Positions 39,901-48,225 are shown, numbered from the stretch's first letter. The stretch is DNA of 64,000 nucleotides from Ischnura elegans (GCF_921293095.1 NC_060259.1:27287812-27351811); one strand, 5' to 3'. Made by a program: numbers and translations. The notes: generated by a model from the sequence alone, not told the origin.

Positions 39901-41201
39901 ATATATTTATTGAATTGACGACTTATCACTAGAGGTTAATTCATTTCATTAGTGCTTATTGACCAGTTTAATACACATTAATTTTCATTCATCTCCTAAT
40001 TTTGGTGCAATTAACATCAATGCCATTCATTATCTTTTTCTTTTTACATCAGGATAAGCATTCAGAATGGAAAATTTACTGTGGGAATAGAAAAATCAGA
40101 ATATGTTCAAGCATGCATAGTTGTATTGCCTGGTCCAAAAATTACCATATTCGACTTGATACTTGAGTAGTTTTCAACTCGACTCGAGATCAAAAAGTAC
40201 TACTCGCCCATCTCTACTCCTAACAAATTATTTTTCTTATACTTGATAAATCAGTACAAATTGTTTTTTAACAACTTTTTGAATCATTTACAGTTGCATT
40301 GTGTGTATTGATCTTTTCAATTTGGTGACGTGAAGTCTCGGAGACCACTTCTCGAATTCATTTACAAATTTACATTAATAATTATAAGAACATTAAAGTT
40401 TAAGAGCTATGTCCTTATTATACAAAAAGATGAAGCTGATGAAAATTATAGATATTGTGAATAGTAATTTTTTAAATATTCACTAATATGGAAACGCTGT
40501 GGTCTCTTAGACCACACGTCTCTGGTTAAGGGTTAAATAGGACTAGATAAATTTTATTTAACAATTCAGGGGTTTGTCGGGATGGTTCGAAAAGTTTCAG
40601 AAGTACTTCATGAGTAATGTATTTTAAATTTGAAATAAAAGAACCATCCTATCTGCAATAAGGACACTTCTGATTCATTCATTATTAATAGGTGGAATGT
40701 AAACTGAACATGTCGGAAATACACTCTGGTTTCCAATTATCACTAATTACATCATAATTAGGCTTTGAACATTACAGAATTGCATACAATGTCCTCTTTG
40801 CTGAGAACATATTTGACAGTGTTCTGGATTCTGACTTGTCACTCACGTTACTTGCACTTCAGTCTAGTCCTCCCGTACTTCTCTCTTGTAAATTTTAAGA
40901 AGAAAATGGGGTACTCGGACATGTATGATTCTTCCCGTTTGCCCTCTATTTAATCCTATTATATTCAATGCTGCCATTTTTCTTTTATTGTTCAGGATTA
41001 AACAGTGTAAACTTCAAGTTCAGTATCATATAGTTGAAATATTACTGTGTTGGTATACAATGATATTGCTCCAGGAAAAGATTGGTTGATTGTTGTTCAG
41101 TCTTTAAATGCTGAAGTAAATATTTTCTGTCATTTCAGTCACGCGTGAGGCAGAGTGCTCCAAAGGTGGACGATGAAAATGACTTTCCATCCCTTGGATA
41201 A
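6832..41201 (+). CDS. SERBP1: SERBP1/HABP4/vig-family RNA- and ribosome-binding protein, 3' five coding exons (partial gene)
   Basis: Five exons join with canonical AG/GT borders and compatible phases into about 265 C-terminal residues. The order is a GGGAHNWGT block, an acidic proline-rich linker, the block LTLDEWKALRGNRQKPTFNIRK followed by QWKK, a Glu-rich run, EYPQRVGRQKHLLDIDIHFAD, an RGG/Gly-rich segment, and the terminal DDENDFPSLG. These are the conserved blocks of the HABP4_PAI-RBP1 family (vertebrate SERBP1 and HABP4, Drosophila vig and vig2). Family members bind RNA through RGG regions, associate with the 40S ribosome and eEF2 in inactive ribosomes, and in flies were linked to RISC and heterochromatin. 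The N-terminus is missing because the first visible exon starts inside the family domain, so the 5' exons lie left of the window. The intron between the first two exons is about 20.6 kb and full of transposon relics. The family is certain; which paralogue it is (SERBP1, HABP4, vig, vig2) is not. Confidence 0.95.
7068..8752 (+). mobile_element. hAT-type non-autonomous element, copy 1, with 8-bp target duplications
   Basis: The element (7076-8744) begins TAGAGATGTGCGAATAG and ends CTATTCGACCCATCTCTA. It is flanked by the perfect 8-bp repeat GTTTCTAG (7068-7075 and 8745-8752), which fits the nTnnnnAn target consensus of hAT elements. Many TCGAATA and ATTCGAGG sub-repeats lie near both ends and could fold back. 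The inside carries two tandem versions of a roughly 270-bp module (about 7420-7694 and 7700-7975) and sequence shared with 10353-12280. Open frames inside are conserved only as repeats; no hAT transposase domain was seen. Confidence 0.85.
9001..9172. repeat. Direct repeat unit 1
   Basis: GGACTAGCCATGGTGATAAC through GTCCTGCTGGGCATTTAATT is repeated at 9699-9837 with small deletions, about 700 bases apart. Confidence 0.7.
9699..9837. repeat. Direct repeat unit 2
   Basis: Second copy of the 9001-9172 sequence, shorter by a deletion in the A/T-rich middle. The high identity of the flanking blocks suggests a fairly recent local duplication. Confidence 0.7.
10353..12280 (+). mobile_element. TA-flanked TIR element, CAGTGGAACC family
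   Basis: TA then CAGTGGAACCCCGATTTATC at the left; the right end reads GATCGAGGTTCCACTG then TA. The ends hold repeated CCCGCATTCATCGTT units. Internal sequence from about 10640 to 12180 matches the inside of the hAT-type copies at 7076 and 17044, with one 270-bp module at about 10650-10905. No transposase frame was recognised. The TIR style suggests a Tc1/mariner-pogo superfamily derivative. Confidence 0.7.
12283..13658. other. Intronic sequence without recognised features
   Basis: No gene seen. A near-perfect hairpin (CTAAGTGGAATG at 13294-13305 and its complement at 13312-13323) lies inside wider imperfect inverted repeats. Confidence 0.4.
13659..14471. mobile_element. Possible piggyBac-type MITE bounded by TTAA
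   Basis: TTAACCTTTTCCC at the left and CGAAAGGGTTAA at the right form a short inverted repeat, each including TTAA, the piggyBac target. The roughly 813-bp interior has no transposase motif. The call rests on short ends only. Confidence 0.4.
14472..17035. other. Intronic sequence without recognised features
   Basis: AT-rich intron with scattered short ORFs, none showing a family motif. Nothing supportable seen. Confidence 0.4.
17036..18982 (-). mobile_element. hAT-type element, copy 2, inverted, with 8-bp target duplications
   Basis: The element (17044-18974) begins TAGAGATGGGTCGAATAGC and ends CTATTCGCACATCTCTA, so it is the reverse of copy 1. Flanks are the perfect repeat ATAAAAAT (17036-17043 and 18975-18982), again fitting nTnnnnAn. 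Near 17202 it contains GGTGGAACCTCGATCTATCG, the terminus of the CAGTGGAACC family. Near 18390-18410 is the opposite inner end of that family. Two 270-bp modules are present (about 18121-18285 and 18470-18650). The 165-residue open frame at 18470-18967 on the minus strand shows no known domain. Confidence 0.85.
19589..20519 (-). mobile_element. Mariner-like element, internally deleted
   Basis: Inverted ends GGGTTGTACCAAAAGTAAGG and the complement of CCTTACTTTTGTTACAACCC are each next to TA. On the minus strand a 60-residue frame (19727-19909) joins a central transposase piece (DKVWVFHYIPETK) directly to the C-terminal piece (LLCGKRFKSDDEV ... GIEKLDHCL). The middle catalytic region is therefore deleted. 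An N-terminal region with broken frames lies at 20034-20243. The element is non-autonomous. Confidence 0.8.
20878..21270 (-). pseudogene. LINE ORF2 C-terminal fragment, broken
   Basis: On the minus strand LTDRVSDEVLRRVGGKR, then MRRQDNLIGHIL, and after frame changes YMEQIKKDVKEKKYVGMKRF followed by a stop. This is the typical non-LTR retrotransposon C-terminus (VLRRVGEKR...WIGHILR). Stops and frameshifts mark it as dead. No reverse-transcriptase core was found next to it, so it is a 5'-truncated insertion. Confidence 0.7.
22151..24996 (-). mobile_element. Degenerate piggyBac element bounded by TTAA
   Basis: TTAA at 22151 is followed by CACGTTGCGGACCGG, and TTAA at 24993 is preceded by the complement of CACTACCAGACCGATC. 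Between them on the minus strand lies a transposase relic. The best part (23112-23567) reads LSLDEDVIPWREILRFRTYN, PGKLVKYGLLPPMVCESESG, YICNIEIYTTEGKKLEET and ends HHVFQDNY. An acidic N-terminal stretch is near 23850-24000. At about 24900-24990 a short direct repeat (CACTGA(A/G)ATCTCC) sits just inside the end, as is common in piggyBac. Frames are broken throughout. Confidence 0.75.
23112..23567 (-). pseudogene. piggyBac transposase fragment (DDE domain)
   Basis: 151-residue open frame, about a quarter of a full transposase of 550-600 residues. It carries the conserved LSxDEDxIPWR...FRTYNPGKxVKYG and CESxxGYICNxEIYTxEGKK motifs. The DED and the Asp of the final FQDNY are where catalytic aspartates lie in the family. 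Flanking parts of the transposase are frameshifted. Confidence 0.8.
24997..26423. other. Intronic sequence without recognised features
   Basis: AT-rich; short ORFs only; nothing supportable. Confidence 0.4.
26424..26655. mobile_element. Intact-looking MITE with GGCCGTTTTACACGG ends
   Basis: GGGCCGTTTTACACGG at the left and CCGTGTAAAACGGCC at the right. Inside, ACGGAATTGCGCAATCTGATG pairs loosely with CTGCGCAATTCT near the other end. About 232 bp, with no coding capacity. It supplies the uninterrupted form of the nested copy at 804-1683. Confidence 0.75.
26656..27483. other. Intronic sequence without recognised features
   Basis: AT-rich end of the large intron before exon b; the polypyrimidine tract and AG precede 27484. 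Nothing else seen. Confidence 0.4.
27484..27582 (+). CDS. SERBP1: SERBP1-like exon b (acidic/proline linker)
   Basis: Acceptor TTCTAG ends at 27483 and donor GTGAGG starts at 27583. It encodes DQMNTSHAPEPPAEWNVEKP and then a Glu/Pro-rich stretch ending with ETK, where the Lys codon is completed in the next exon. This linker is poorly conserved in the family, so the call rests on phase continuity, splice signals and position between two clear exons. Confidence 0.85.
28719..29619 (-). mobile_element. Mariner-like element, degenerate
   Basis: Ends CAGAGGCGTATTGAAAGTAA and the complement of TTACTTTTCAATACACCCTC form 25-bp inverted repeats beside TA. On the minus strand, 28899-29201 reads GWDIIDHTPYSLKVAPSDN, then FKKLVGGQKLKSDMQVQDAV. 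This matches the mariner C-terminus ([12 protein letters not shown]...LGGxxFxSDxEVxxAV). The PD of the usual SPDLAPSD catalytic motif is changed to LKVAPSD. The length of about 0.9 kb implies internal loss. Confidence 0.75.
29748..29961 (+). CDS. SERBP1: SERBP1-like exon c (LTLDEWKAL core)
   Basis: Acceptor CTGCAG ends at 29747 and donor GTAAGA starts at 29962. After a Gly/Asp-rich start it encodes LTLDEWKALRGNRQK, PTFNIRKAGEGE and QWKKMYALKKKEG, followed by an uninterrupted Glu/Asp run. LTLDEWKA and the FNIRKxxEG...QWKK pattern are the most diagnostic part of SERBP1/HABP4. The phase is 0 at its 3' border. Confidence 0.96.
29962..30494. other. Intronic sequence; possible TIR-end fragment
   Basis: A short CAGTAGAATCTCACTTAAG fragment near 30321 resembles pogo-type ends but has no partner found. 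Otherwise nothing. Confidence 0.3.
31056..31322 (+). pseudogene. Tigger transposase N-terminal (CENP-B-type HTH) fragment
   Basis: An 88-residue frame whose last 35 residues carry the DNA-binding helix pattern LREVNCFENGERQSDIARKF. The first part shows no family motif. It ends in a premature stop. Confidence 0.65.
31459..31752 (+). pseudogene. Tigger transposase DDE-domain fragment
   Basis: 97-residue frame with VFSVDETILFWKRM (first catalytic Asp region), SRSFIFREGKPGSGFKAFKD and DFKLK. The rest of the catalytic domain is absent. Confidence 0.7.
32570..32830 (+). repeat. Probable tRNA-derived SINE
   Basis: GGGTTCAAGTCCCGGC (box B) at about 32600 is followed by a non-tRNA body of some 200 bases that ends near CTCCATATACCATACG. 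A box A is poorly preserved. A 79-residue ORF here is unlikely to be real. Confidence 0.45.
32893..33174 (-). pseudogene. Tigger/pogo transposase DDE fragment (second family)
   Basis: On the minus strand: TRYNANTKAWVTLVIF, RKIPLFIDQSPAHPPNA, LTFFPPNCTSVLQPLAKC. This matches the DDE_1 pattern ANxKAWMT...KILLFxDNxPAHP...FLPPNTTSVLQPLDQG. The Asp of the DN motif remains in FIDQSPAHP, but the final Asp after QPL is lost. No element ends were assigned. Confidence 0.8.
33225..34274. mobile_element. CAGTGGAACTTG-family TIR element, copy 2
   Basis: TA then CAGTGGAACTTGGTTAGTAG at the left; the right end AAACAAGCTCTACTT is a decayed CAGTAGAACTTGTTT. It shares internal blocks with 1960-3363 but lacks the SINE-like insertion. 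Confidence 0.7.
34895..35074 (-). repeat. CAGTGGAACC-family fragment
   Basis: Reverse complement of about 10353-10560: GGGGTTCCACTG next to TA at the right, with AACGATGAATGCAGGAA-type units inside. A solo terminal fragment. Confidence 0.7.
35470..35770. repeat. Dispersed repeat shared with 57676-57935
   Basis: Blocks such as GTGTCAATTATGGTTCTTTC and AATAATAAGCTTCATTCCTG recur, with moderate divergence, inside the element at 57559-58907. Probably a truncated copy of that element. Confidence 0.65.
36635..36985 (+). CDS. SERBP1: SERBP1-like exon d (LDIDIHFAD plus RGG/Gly-rich region)
   Basis: Acceptor GCAG ends at 36634 and donor GTGAGT starts at 36986; 117 codons, phase 0 at both ends. It begins EYDASEYPQRVGRQKHLLDI, then DIHFADSRRG, and continues into a region of Arg-Gly and Gly-Pro repeats (RGRGRGGMRGG, GRGPVGPGG), the presumed RNA-binding and arginine-methylation segment. 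The GC-rich composition differs sharply from the AT-rich intron around it. Longer open frames on both strands here are shadows of this GC-rich stretch. Confidence 0.95.
37776..37893. repeat. CAGTGGAACTTG-family solo end, copy 3
   Basis: The last 118 bases of the family, from TTCCACAGATTGCAATTACC to AACAAGTTCCACTG followed by TA. It abuts the piggyBac fragment at 37895. Confidence 0.75.
37895..38170 (-). pseudogene. Second piggyBac-like transposase fragment
   Basis: On the minus strand, ISILFDNPVDRMTQYKTDPV then APISMVF, then CCFSLGTVTWTDKMLIAFRC then RCSFK. It resembles the piggyBac pattern with (R)FDx...R...TDKLAPI...SxG...VDEMLxxFRGRCxFxQY. The frame is truncated on the left by the solo end at 37776-37893. 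Ends were not found. Distinct from the copy at 23.1 kb. Confidence 0.5.
38975..40224. mobile_element. hAT-type element, copy 3, with 8-bp target duplications
   Basis: The element (38983-40216) begins TAGGGATGTGCGAGTACTCG and ends TACTCGCCCATCTCTA. It is flanked by the perfect repeat CTCCTAAC (38975-38982 and 40217-40224), which fits nTnnnnAn. Sub-terminal sequence is built from CTCGAGT units rather than TCGAATA. The inside is unrelated to the other two copies and shows no transposase. A related but distinct subfamily. Confidence 0.85.
41139..41201 (+). CDS. SERBP1: SERBP1-like terminal exon (DDENDFPSLG-stop)
   Basis: Acceptor TTTCAG ends at 41138. The 20 codons SRVRQSAPKVDDENDFPSLG are followed by TAA at 41199-41201. 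The D-x-x-x-FP-(A/S)-L ending is the conserved C-terminus of the family. No further in-frame coding follows. Confidence 0.95.
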   Translation, partial: SRVRQSAPKVDDENDFPSLG

Positions 41202-42987
41202 AGAGCAAAATCATATCCCTATATGATTGAGCATGGTTACATGAATACCACCTCTCTAAGTTATTTTAAGTAATGCAGCAGTTTGACGAGAGTCTCATAT
41301 AATTTCTTTTTGAATGGTATTTCCTTTTAAACATTGTATCAAGTGTAATTGATGACAGAGGTGTCTTTGCATGGATAGCTAGTTTTTGCAGCAACTTGTG
41401 CTGTGTATCCTCTAGAATGAACCATGGTTCTCAAGGAAATGACTTGAAAGGTGGCTTCAGATTTTTTTATCATGTTATTAGTCTCTTGACTTGTTACTTA
41501 CATACAAACTTTTATTGACCTGCAGCATCCAAATTATGCTTATTTGAGCTATTTTTTGATTCTATTTTGCTCCTGATGCAGACACATGCTCATGCTGAGG
41601 ACTTGAAAGCCTTCTTAGCCACACTTGAGAATATCTGCTCTATCATGTCTATTCATGTAGTTGATGTGAATTATTGGACAATTTTTGTTCATATGGTGTG
41701 TCTAATGTCATAGTTGCAATGGTGTTCAAGGTGTTGTCATCCTGAAATCTATTAGCTGTCAAATTGAGTTCAGCTCCTTAATTCTTCAATAGTTTAGTTC
41801 TTTGCTTTTGTACAGATTTTATAATTTGCCCTTGTAACCAATAGGCATAGTTTTGATAGCTCCCCATAATGAAATGGTTGAATGGCATAAATCATTTGAC
41901 TTTGTGAATGCCACTTCACTTTGGCTATTTTTCGATGGCTCATTTCATGTTATTTTGGTAATTGCTGGCTTGAGGTGAACTAAATTTTTGCTAGATCTTT
42001 TTATAGTCATTGAATTGTTGGACTTGGAGGTGTGGGGTGCATCCTTGTAAGCCCTCCTAGGAGTGTCCTTGCATTTGTAAAATAGTACTAATTTTCATTT
42101 TGATGGCTTGGTAATCTTGTTCTCTGTAAATTTAATTATTATATTCTGCCTTATAGGGAATTATCTCTTTTGTTGAGGGGATGATGATTCATCATGTTAA
42201 AGGGAATGGTTCTTCACCAGTGAAGTTGCAGAGTGTGAATAGCTATTTCCCTTAAGCGCTAACATTTATTTGCTATATTTTTTGGATGGTTTGTAAATAA
42301 TTATAGTGATTAATTGGACATCATCATAATTGATAATTCCTTAGCTCGAAATTGTCACAACCCCTGTATATCATCATCATGTGGAAAGTATTATTTCTTA
42401 GTTTTGGACTTTTTGCTTGTATTAAAATTTTTGGGCAGATAAGCTCCTAGGCCTCGTCATTGGTATTGCAATGAATTTTATGCTTTCGTATGCTGTATTG
42501 ATTTAGTTTCAAAATGGTGTTTGATACACAGATTAAACACTGTCCTTGCTGTAACAGAGGGGTTTTGTTTATGGCCGAACAGTGTGACTGTGAAGGAGGA
42601 CATTGTGTGTTCTAGAATGACCTCTTATACCACTTGCCCCTGAATGTTTGCTGAAAGTCATCAGCTAATGAGCCACCCTTCTTTATATGCTTGAGTTGGA
42701 AGGGAACATGTGGCTTGAAAGGAGTAAAGATAATCATTCTTTTTCTATGTGATCAAAGGACTTTTTATTCAGTGAACTGCTGTGCTCTATGCATTTTGCA
42801 TAATCACTGAATATATTTTTCTCGCATTATTTAAAAAATTAATCTATCATTGATTGCAATCTGGTTTATTGTGTGTAATTCAGTGTCACCAGCAATAAAT
42901 TGAAATTGCTGTGAGATTGTTTCAAAATTATGGTTGGTATCATGCTAGTATGTGTTCTGCATGATAATGTTTGTCCCAAATTTGGAA

Positions 42988-42993
42988 AATAAA
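42988..42993 (+). terminator. Candidate proximal poly(A) signal
   Basis: AATAAA lies about 1.8 kb after the SERBP1-like stop; a second hexamer 94 bases upstream (42894) could also serve. Confidence 0.35.
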
Positions 42994-45528
42994 AAGTTTG
43001 CATTATACTGATTGTGGGAAATGAACTTTAAACCCATAGTCTGAGAATTTGTCTGCAAATTTTTTTGCAATGTCATCTTATTCTATCCATAAGGAATAGA
43101 GTTTTTATTGTTAAAATAGTTTTTGTTTGAGTGGATGAATTTCGCAATAGTGTTGCAAATGTATTTTCTAGAACAAAAGTTGATTCCTCAATGAATTTGC
43201 TTTTACTTAGGAATATTTATTGTGAATTAGTATTAAGATATAATTGAGAGGTGAAATTTGTCGCAGGCCGTTGACTGATTGGTCCTACCTGAATGTATCC
43301 CCATTTCTTGTAGAGTGCATTGAGATAAACATAATAGGTTGTGAATGAAGGAAGCTAGCCATGATGAATTTAAGTACGGTTACTCCCTGACTTAGGAATT
43401 TAATATTTTGAATTGTCTGATTGATGTAAATTAATTTTTCAAATCGTTGTTAACTTTTATTTGCTCTATGAGCATGTCCTTTCACCATGCCTCAATTACA
43501 CATTCTGTTTTTTGTCTGTATATTGTATGTTCCTGGTTCAGTCACTGAAGAGTGCAGCTTGGCTGTCCTCATTGATCAGAATCCATAAATGACATTTTTT
43601 CTTGTTGTAAAAATCAATTTCTTAAGATGGCAAAGGTTCCCAAATGCTGATTGAAGTTCCTTTTTGCCTTTCATTATATTCTCTTTGTTATCAAACTTTC
43701 TATTACTCAGTTCATATGGGAAGGGTTCTTATTTTTCAAGTACCTACCAGACACTAATAATTTTAAGATAACTTAAGCTCCACTGATAAAATTTAAATAA
43801 TGACCATAATCTCCTGCTCAACTTCCATTTTTTGTGACCTATTAGTCAGTGGCTCTGGTATTTCTAAGGAAGTTAAAGATATACCATCACAATGCATTCA
43901 GGGTAGTAAACGCTCTGATCACAACCACAACATTGGAATATCCCCCTGAATGCTACTGGTATGTAGCAGCTTGGTCATTTTTTTGCTGCTACTTGCCTGT
44001 GCACTCATTTTTTATTAGCAGGAGCTGAAATTTTAGTTCTAGGTAGCCAATGGTGTGTTACTAGATGATTGAAAAGCCCCTTACATAGTGCCAGCTCAAA
44101 CTTTTCCATTAGACTGAGAATTTTAGGGAGGCTGAGAATATGCTGTGTAGAATTCTGCTCCCTTGGTGAGCAAGAGCTCCGAGCACTCACTCCTCCTGAA
44201 TGAGGGCAGTAATATATTATTCATATGGACGTCAGCCAATAGAATTAGCCTTGTAGTTATGCTTTAATGGGCAGATACTTTGCTGAATAAGTCATCTTTA
44301 ATCTGCACCGGCAACTTGATGCCCTTTTTGGAGGTTATGCTTGTCAGTTGTTTCTGGATAGAACATTTGAGTGAATTAGTATAAAATTGCTTAATTAACT
44401 TTTTTATTTGGAAACTTTTACCCTGTAAACCTGTAAAATAACTTTTATAATAATTGACTCCTCTAGTAGAAATTCTTTTGCTTAACATGAGGTGCATTTA
44501 ACTTCAGTTGCCATGAGTGAATTTTTGAAAAACTGGATTTAAAGAAATTTAGGCTTTCTGTTTGTGGTGTTGTTCTCCCTAATATGGTATTTATTTTAAT
44601 GACTGGAAGCCTTAATTTTGAAGGGGAAAATTTATTTAACGTTTCCCTTCATAAGATATATGTATAATATTACAGTCTAAAGCATTTCAAGTAGCAGCTT
44701 AAGGTTGCTAATTACCCGTATTTCAGTCATTAGTCAGGGAGTAGTTTTGTGTTGAGGTGCCGGGGACTGAAGGGGACCAATGAATTAACCCACTGGATTT
44801 GTGTTATGAGTGTACTCTGAGACGTAGCCAATTTGTTATGCTGTTTTTCACCCATATACATCACTTGTTCTAGATAATACATTGCAAGAAAGTTAATCAT
44901 TTGCAGTTTTTGCGCAGTATTTGCTGACATTAAATGGAAGTGGTGGTATTTTTACTATTTCAGCATAACCATTTTCCATTTGTTTGTATACATAAAGAAG
45001 TAGCCAAAAACATTGTTGAGATGCAAGTACATCTCGTCATATAATATTTTTCTTAGCTCAATAATGTTCCTCATATAGGAGTACTCTCTGCAATTTGTGA
45101 TTGATAAGATGTGCATTACCAGTTGTTTAGTACTCAGTGTACCTAATCATTGTTTCCAACAAGTATGCGGGATTCCTGGAGGATTGTTATACCCGTATGC
45201 CTCGTTTGGTGATGGATATACAGTGTGTAGTATTTTTACACGTCGTATGTTTGGCCGTGAAATATTTACAACCTCTAATTATGGATGTGTACTGTAGTAC
45301 ATCTCGTGTTACACGAATACTATGCTGGCATTTGTACACAATCTTTGGTAGTTTTGCTTTTAGTTACATCTTTTTAAAGTTTGTTGGTGTTATGGAAGAG
45401 GTATTGTTACCTTAACCTCAAATCCACATTTTTGCCTGGTTTGATTTTTCATGACATGAGTCTTGGGACAGAATGTTTTTCTTATCTGTCTTGATTTGAG
45501 AGCTAATTTGTGAATGAGAAAAGTTGTG

Positions 45529-45534
45529 AATAAA
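45529..45534 (+). terminator. Candidate distal poly(A) signal
   Basis: AATAAA is followed within 20 bases by T-rich sequence. It is the last hexamer before low-complexity and transposon-derived sequence begins. Confidence 0.35.
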
Positions 45535-46549
45535 CTTGTTTCTCAGTGCATTTTACGTACTTATTTACCATCAAAAAAATTCTGTTGAAATGATAGCCAG
45601 ACGGTAGCCTCATTCTAGACCAGTTACTGCTATGGGCTGCTCAGATCCTTTTAATCCTTAAACTACCCAATATAAGAATAACATGAATTACCTACTATGG
45701 GTCTAACTTCTGCTCTTGAGTTATAAATATGAGGCATTCCAACGCCCTGAATGTAAATACTTAAAGTTTTTTCTGGATTACGTAATCACTGAATTTCTAT
45801 TAATACTTAGATTCCTGCTAATACCTACATAATCAGACACTTAATAAAAAAAGTAGTAAATTTCATCAGGTGGTGTGAGGAATAGGGGGAAAATTATGAT
45901 AGTGATGATGCAAGAGGGATGAAAAAAGGATCAAAATTTCGGACACATTTGGCCTAAAAGTTGATGGAAGAAGGAAGTCTGGATAAAAAAGAGAGATTAG
46001 AGACAGAAAGGTGGGGGTTGAAACAATGAGACCTCGTCGTGTGCGAAGGAACGCGAAGCGGGAAAAAAAGGTCAAATGATCTGTATTTGCCATCAGTGGT
46101 GCAGCGACGGGTGGTTTTGGGGAATAATAACCCCTGCAGAGGTCAGAGAAATTTTTAAGTTAAATCTATTTTACTTAACTGGATTAATATTGCTTGAGGA
46201 ATAGTGTGGGGATTAATAAAATATCCCTCGGAAAGCCTTAAAACTCACCATTTTGAACCATTTATCTGAAAAATTTTCTGGGCACCTGCTCCTCCCGCTT
46301 ACCCTGGTGGGTATACTTTACCCCCAAGCCCCCCAGTATTTGTTGCCCCTGAAAACTCCCCTAGCCTTAATTCCTAGCTGCACCCCTCTTTGCCATTAAT
46401 GATATTTGAGAAAAGTCTCCGGTCATTGAGGATACGGCGATCAGGTAAAGTTGATCTTATCTTAAGATCTAATCTTATTCAGGGAAAAGTTACAAAAAGT
46501 TAAATCCAAAACCAAACCTCACTGTAGATATACATCATACCCACCAAGA

Positions 46550-47330
46550 TCTGTAGCGATACATCACCTGTCAAAAGGTGGAAATGGATTTAATGTGCTA
46601 TGGAAGAGCAGCTTCAAGTCAAAAATAACCCCTAGATCCTTCTGAGAAATCACTAAAGGAATATGATGTCCAAATAATCAGGCATTATGACCCAGGGTAG
46701 ACTTGCTAAGGGTGAATGATAGGATGGTAGACATGGCTGGATTAATTTTTGGACTCCAAATCTCAGACTTATGAATCAGAGTACAGAATATGGCATCAAG
46801 ATCCTTCTGCAGAGCAAGGCAGTCTCCAGGGGAATCAATCTGTTTTTAAAAAATTCTGTCATCTGCATATAATAATATTTTACAATTGGTGGAGCAGATA
46901 ATGTTAACCAGATCATCTATGTATAAAGCAAACAGTAAAGGCCAAGGACACTCCCTTGTGGAACTCCAGATGTAACCCGCGGTGCCATCTAAGAATGCTA
47001 CCCTTTTACCGGTGTTGTTGCCGGTTTTGAAGGAAAGATGATAAGATAGAAAGAAAATTACCATGGACATTATACCGATTCTCTAATTTGAAGAGCATTA
47101 ATTGATGTTTAATTTTTGTCAAAAGCTTTGGCAAAATCAATGTAGAATACATCCAGCTGTGATGAAGTCTCGAAAGCATCAATGAAATGTATGTGCAAAA
47201 TGGACAGATTTGTAACTGTAGATGATCTGGGAAAGAAACCCCGCTGTTCGTCAGATATTAAGGGATGAACGAAAGACAACAGACATTGATGAATGATGCG
47301 CTCACTAATAGTTGATAGAATTGACAATCA
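46550..47330 (-). pseudogene. LINE reverse-transcriptase fragment, broken
   Basis: On the minus strand: SERIIHQCLLSFVHPLISDE, QRGFFPRSSTVTNL, DVFYIDFAKAFDK (catalytic Asp motif), LFALYIDDLVN, ILLYADDRIF (YADD box), then a thumb-like region with LQKDLDAI and SQKDLGVIFD. Several frameshifts. A non-LTR retrotransposon of Jockey/I/CR1-like style; the clade is not resolved. Confidence 0.8.
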
Positions 47331-47342
47331 CCTTCATAATTG

Positions 47343-47725
47343 AAAGAATTAATAATCACCTAAAAATTGCCCATGGTCGGAAAGTTTCCTTGGTTTGATA
47401 GGGTATTAATAAGGCTATATAAGCCAAGTGCTACCTGCTGGCAGGGTACTGGGGTACTCTGCTGCCTGCGTCGTGGCGGCGCTCATAGCCTCGCACCAAG
47501 ATGACCTCACACAGCGGAAGCAGGAACATGAATGACGCCACACGCATTTCCTAGCATTCATACTTAGCCGTCGCGTATTCGCACGCTTGAAAATGTTCAC
47601 TTTTCATTTTATCTCGAACAAAATGATATCATTTTAAAATCTAAAAGCGTGAAATACGCACTACAGGTGTAATAATCTTTCGATTTAGGCAATAAAAAAT
47701 AGGAAACCACCCTATTCAAATCACC
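47343..47725. repeat. Copy of the innermost nested element (partial)
   Basis: Aligns with 1178-1535: GGTCGGAAAGTTTCCTT, GCGCTCATAGCCTCGCACCA and the end GGAAACCACCCTA. The left 290 bases are missing. Confidence 0.7.
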
Positions 47726-48095
47726 ATACCCTTGGGTTTGTCACAGGTGCTGTGTTTAACATACGTTTATCAAAAGATGAGCAGAAGTTTATGTAATTTC
47801 TAAGTGCCATGGAGAAATAGGCAAGCTTGTTATTTAATGGTTAGCCTTTAAGAAATAATATCCCTGAGACGAATATGCCTTCATGGGCGTACCCAGCGAG
47901 GGCAGGAGAGGGAAATGTAATATTGTAAACAGAAACAGCTAAGATTACATTAATGGAGGGATTTTAGAACTTTGAATATCACTCTTAACAGTCGAAACAC
48001 AGCTACAGATGGTACACGCCCTGCGGAAATTTCATTATTTGAAAGCGAATATTCGGGTGCTATATAGCACAACGGTGCGATAAGAAACTTATTAC

Positions 48096-48225
48096 CTGCC
48101 ATTTCAGCTAACTCCGTTGGCGGCCGAAAACGATTGTAAACATTCATAAGAAAGTACTTCTTCCATGGTGAAACTCGGATCAATTTGTCTGTCAGCGACG
48201 CGTGTGGTGACTTATGTAAACTCAT
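48096..48225 (-). CDS. Unrecognised small protein, probable first coding exon, divergent from Arp5
   Basis: A minus-strand ATG at 48225 in good start context (AAAATGAGT) opens a frame reading MSLHKSPHASLTDKLIRVSP, then WKKYFLMNVYNRFRPPTELA, then EMA. At 48095 there is a good donor (CAG then GTAATA), so the exon probably ends at 48096 in phase 1. Without splicing, the frame runs on to 47950 (91 residues in all). The segment is basic and aromatic, with no signal peptide or clear membrane span. I do not recognise the family. The start is only 399 bases from the Arp5 start on the other strand, which suggests a shared promoter. It could still be a chance ORF; no downstream exon was identified. Confidence 0.4.

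Larger units (their letters stand above)
41202..45560 (+). other. Probable long 3' UTR of the SERBP1-like gene
   Basis: The roughly 4.3 kb after the stop has no convincing ORF, no recognisable transposon and a uniform T-rich composition, unlike the repeat-filled introns. AATAAA hexamers occur at 42894-42899, 42988-42993 and 45529-45534. The last is followed by TG/T-rich sequence, as at a poly(A) site. TGTAAATA, a Pumilio-type element, is at 42292-42299. Vertebrate SERBP1 also has a long 3' UTR. The exact end is inferred; cleavage near 43.0 kb (short form) and 45.55 kb (long form) are the candidates. Confidence 0.5.
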
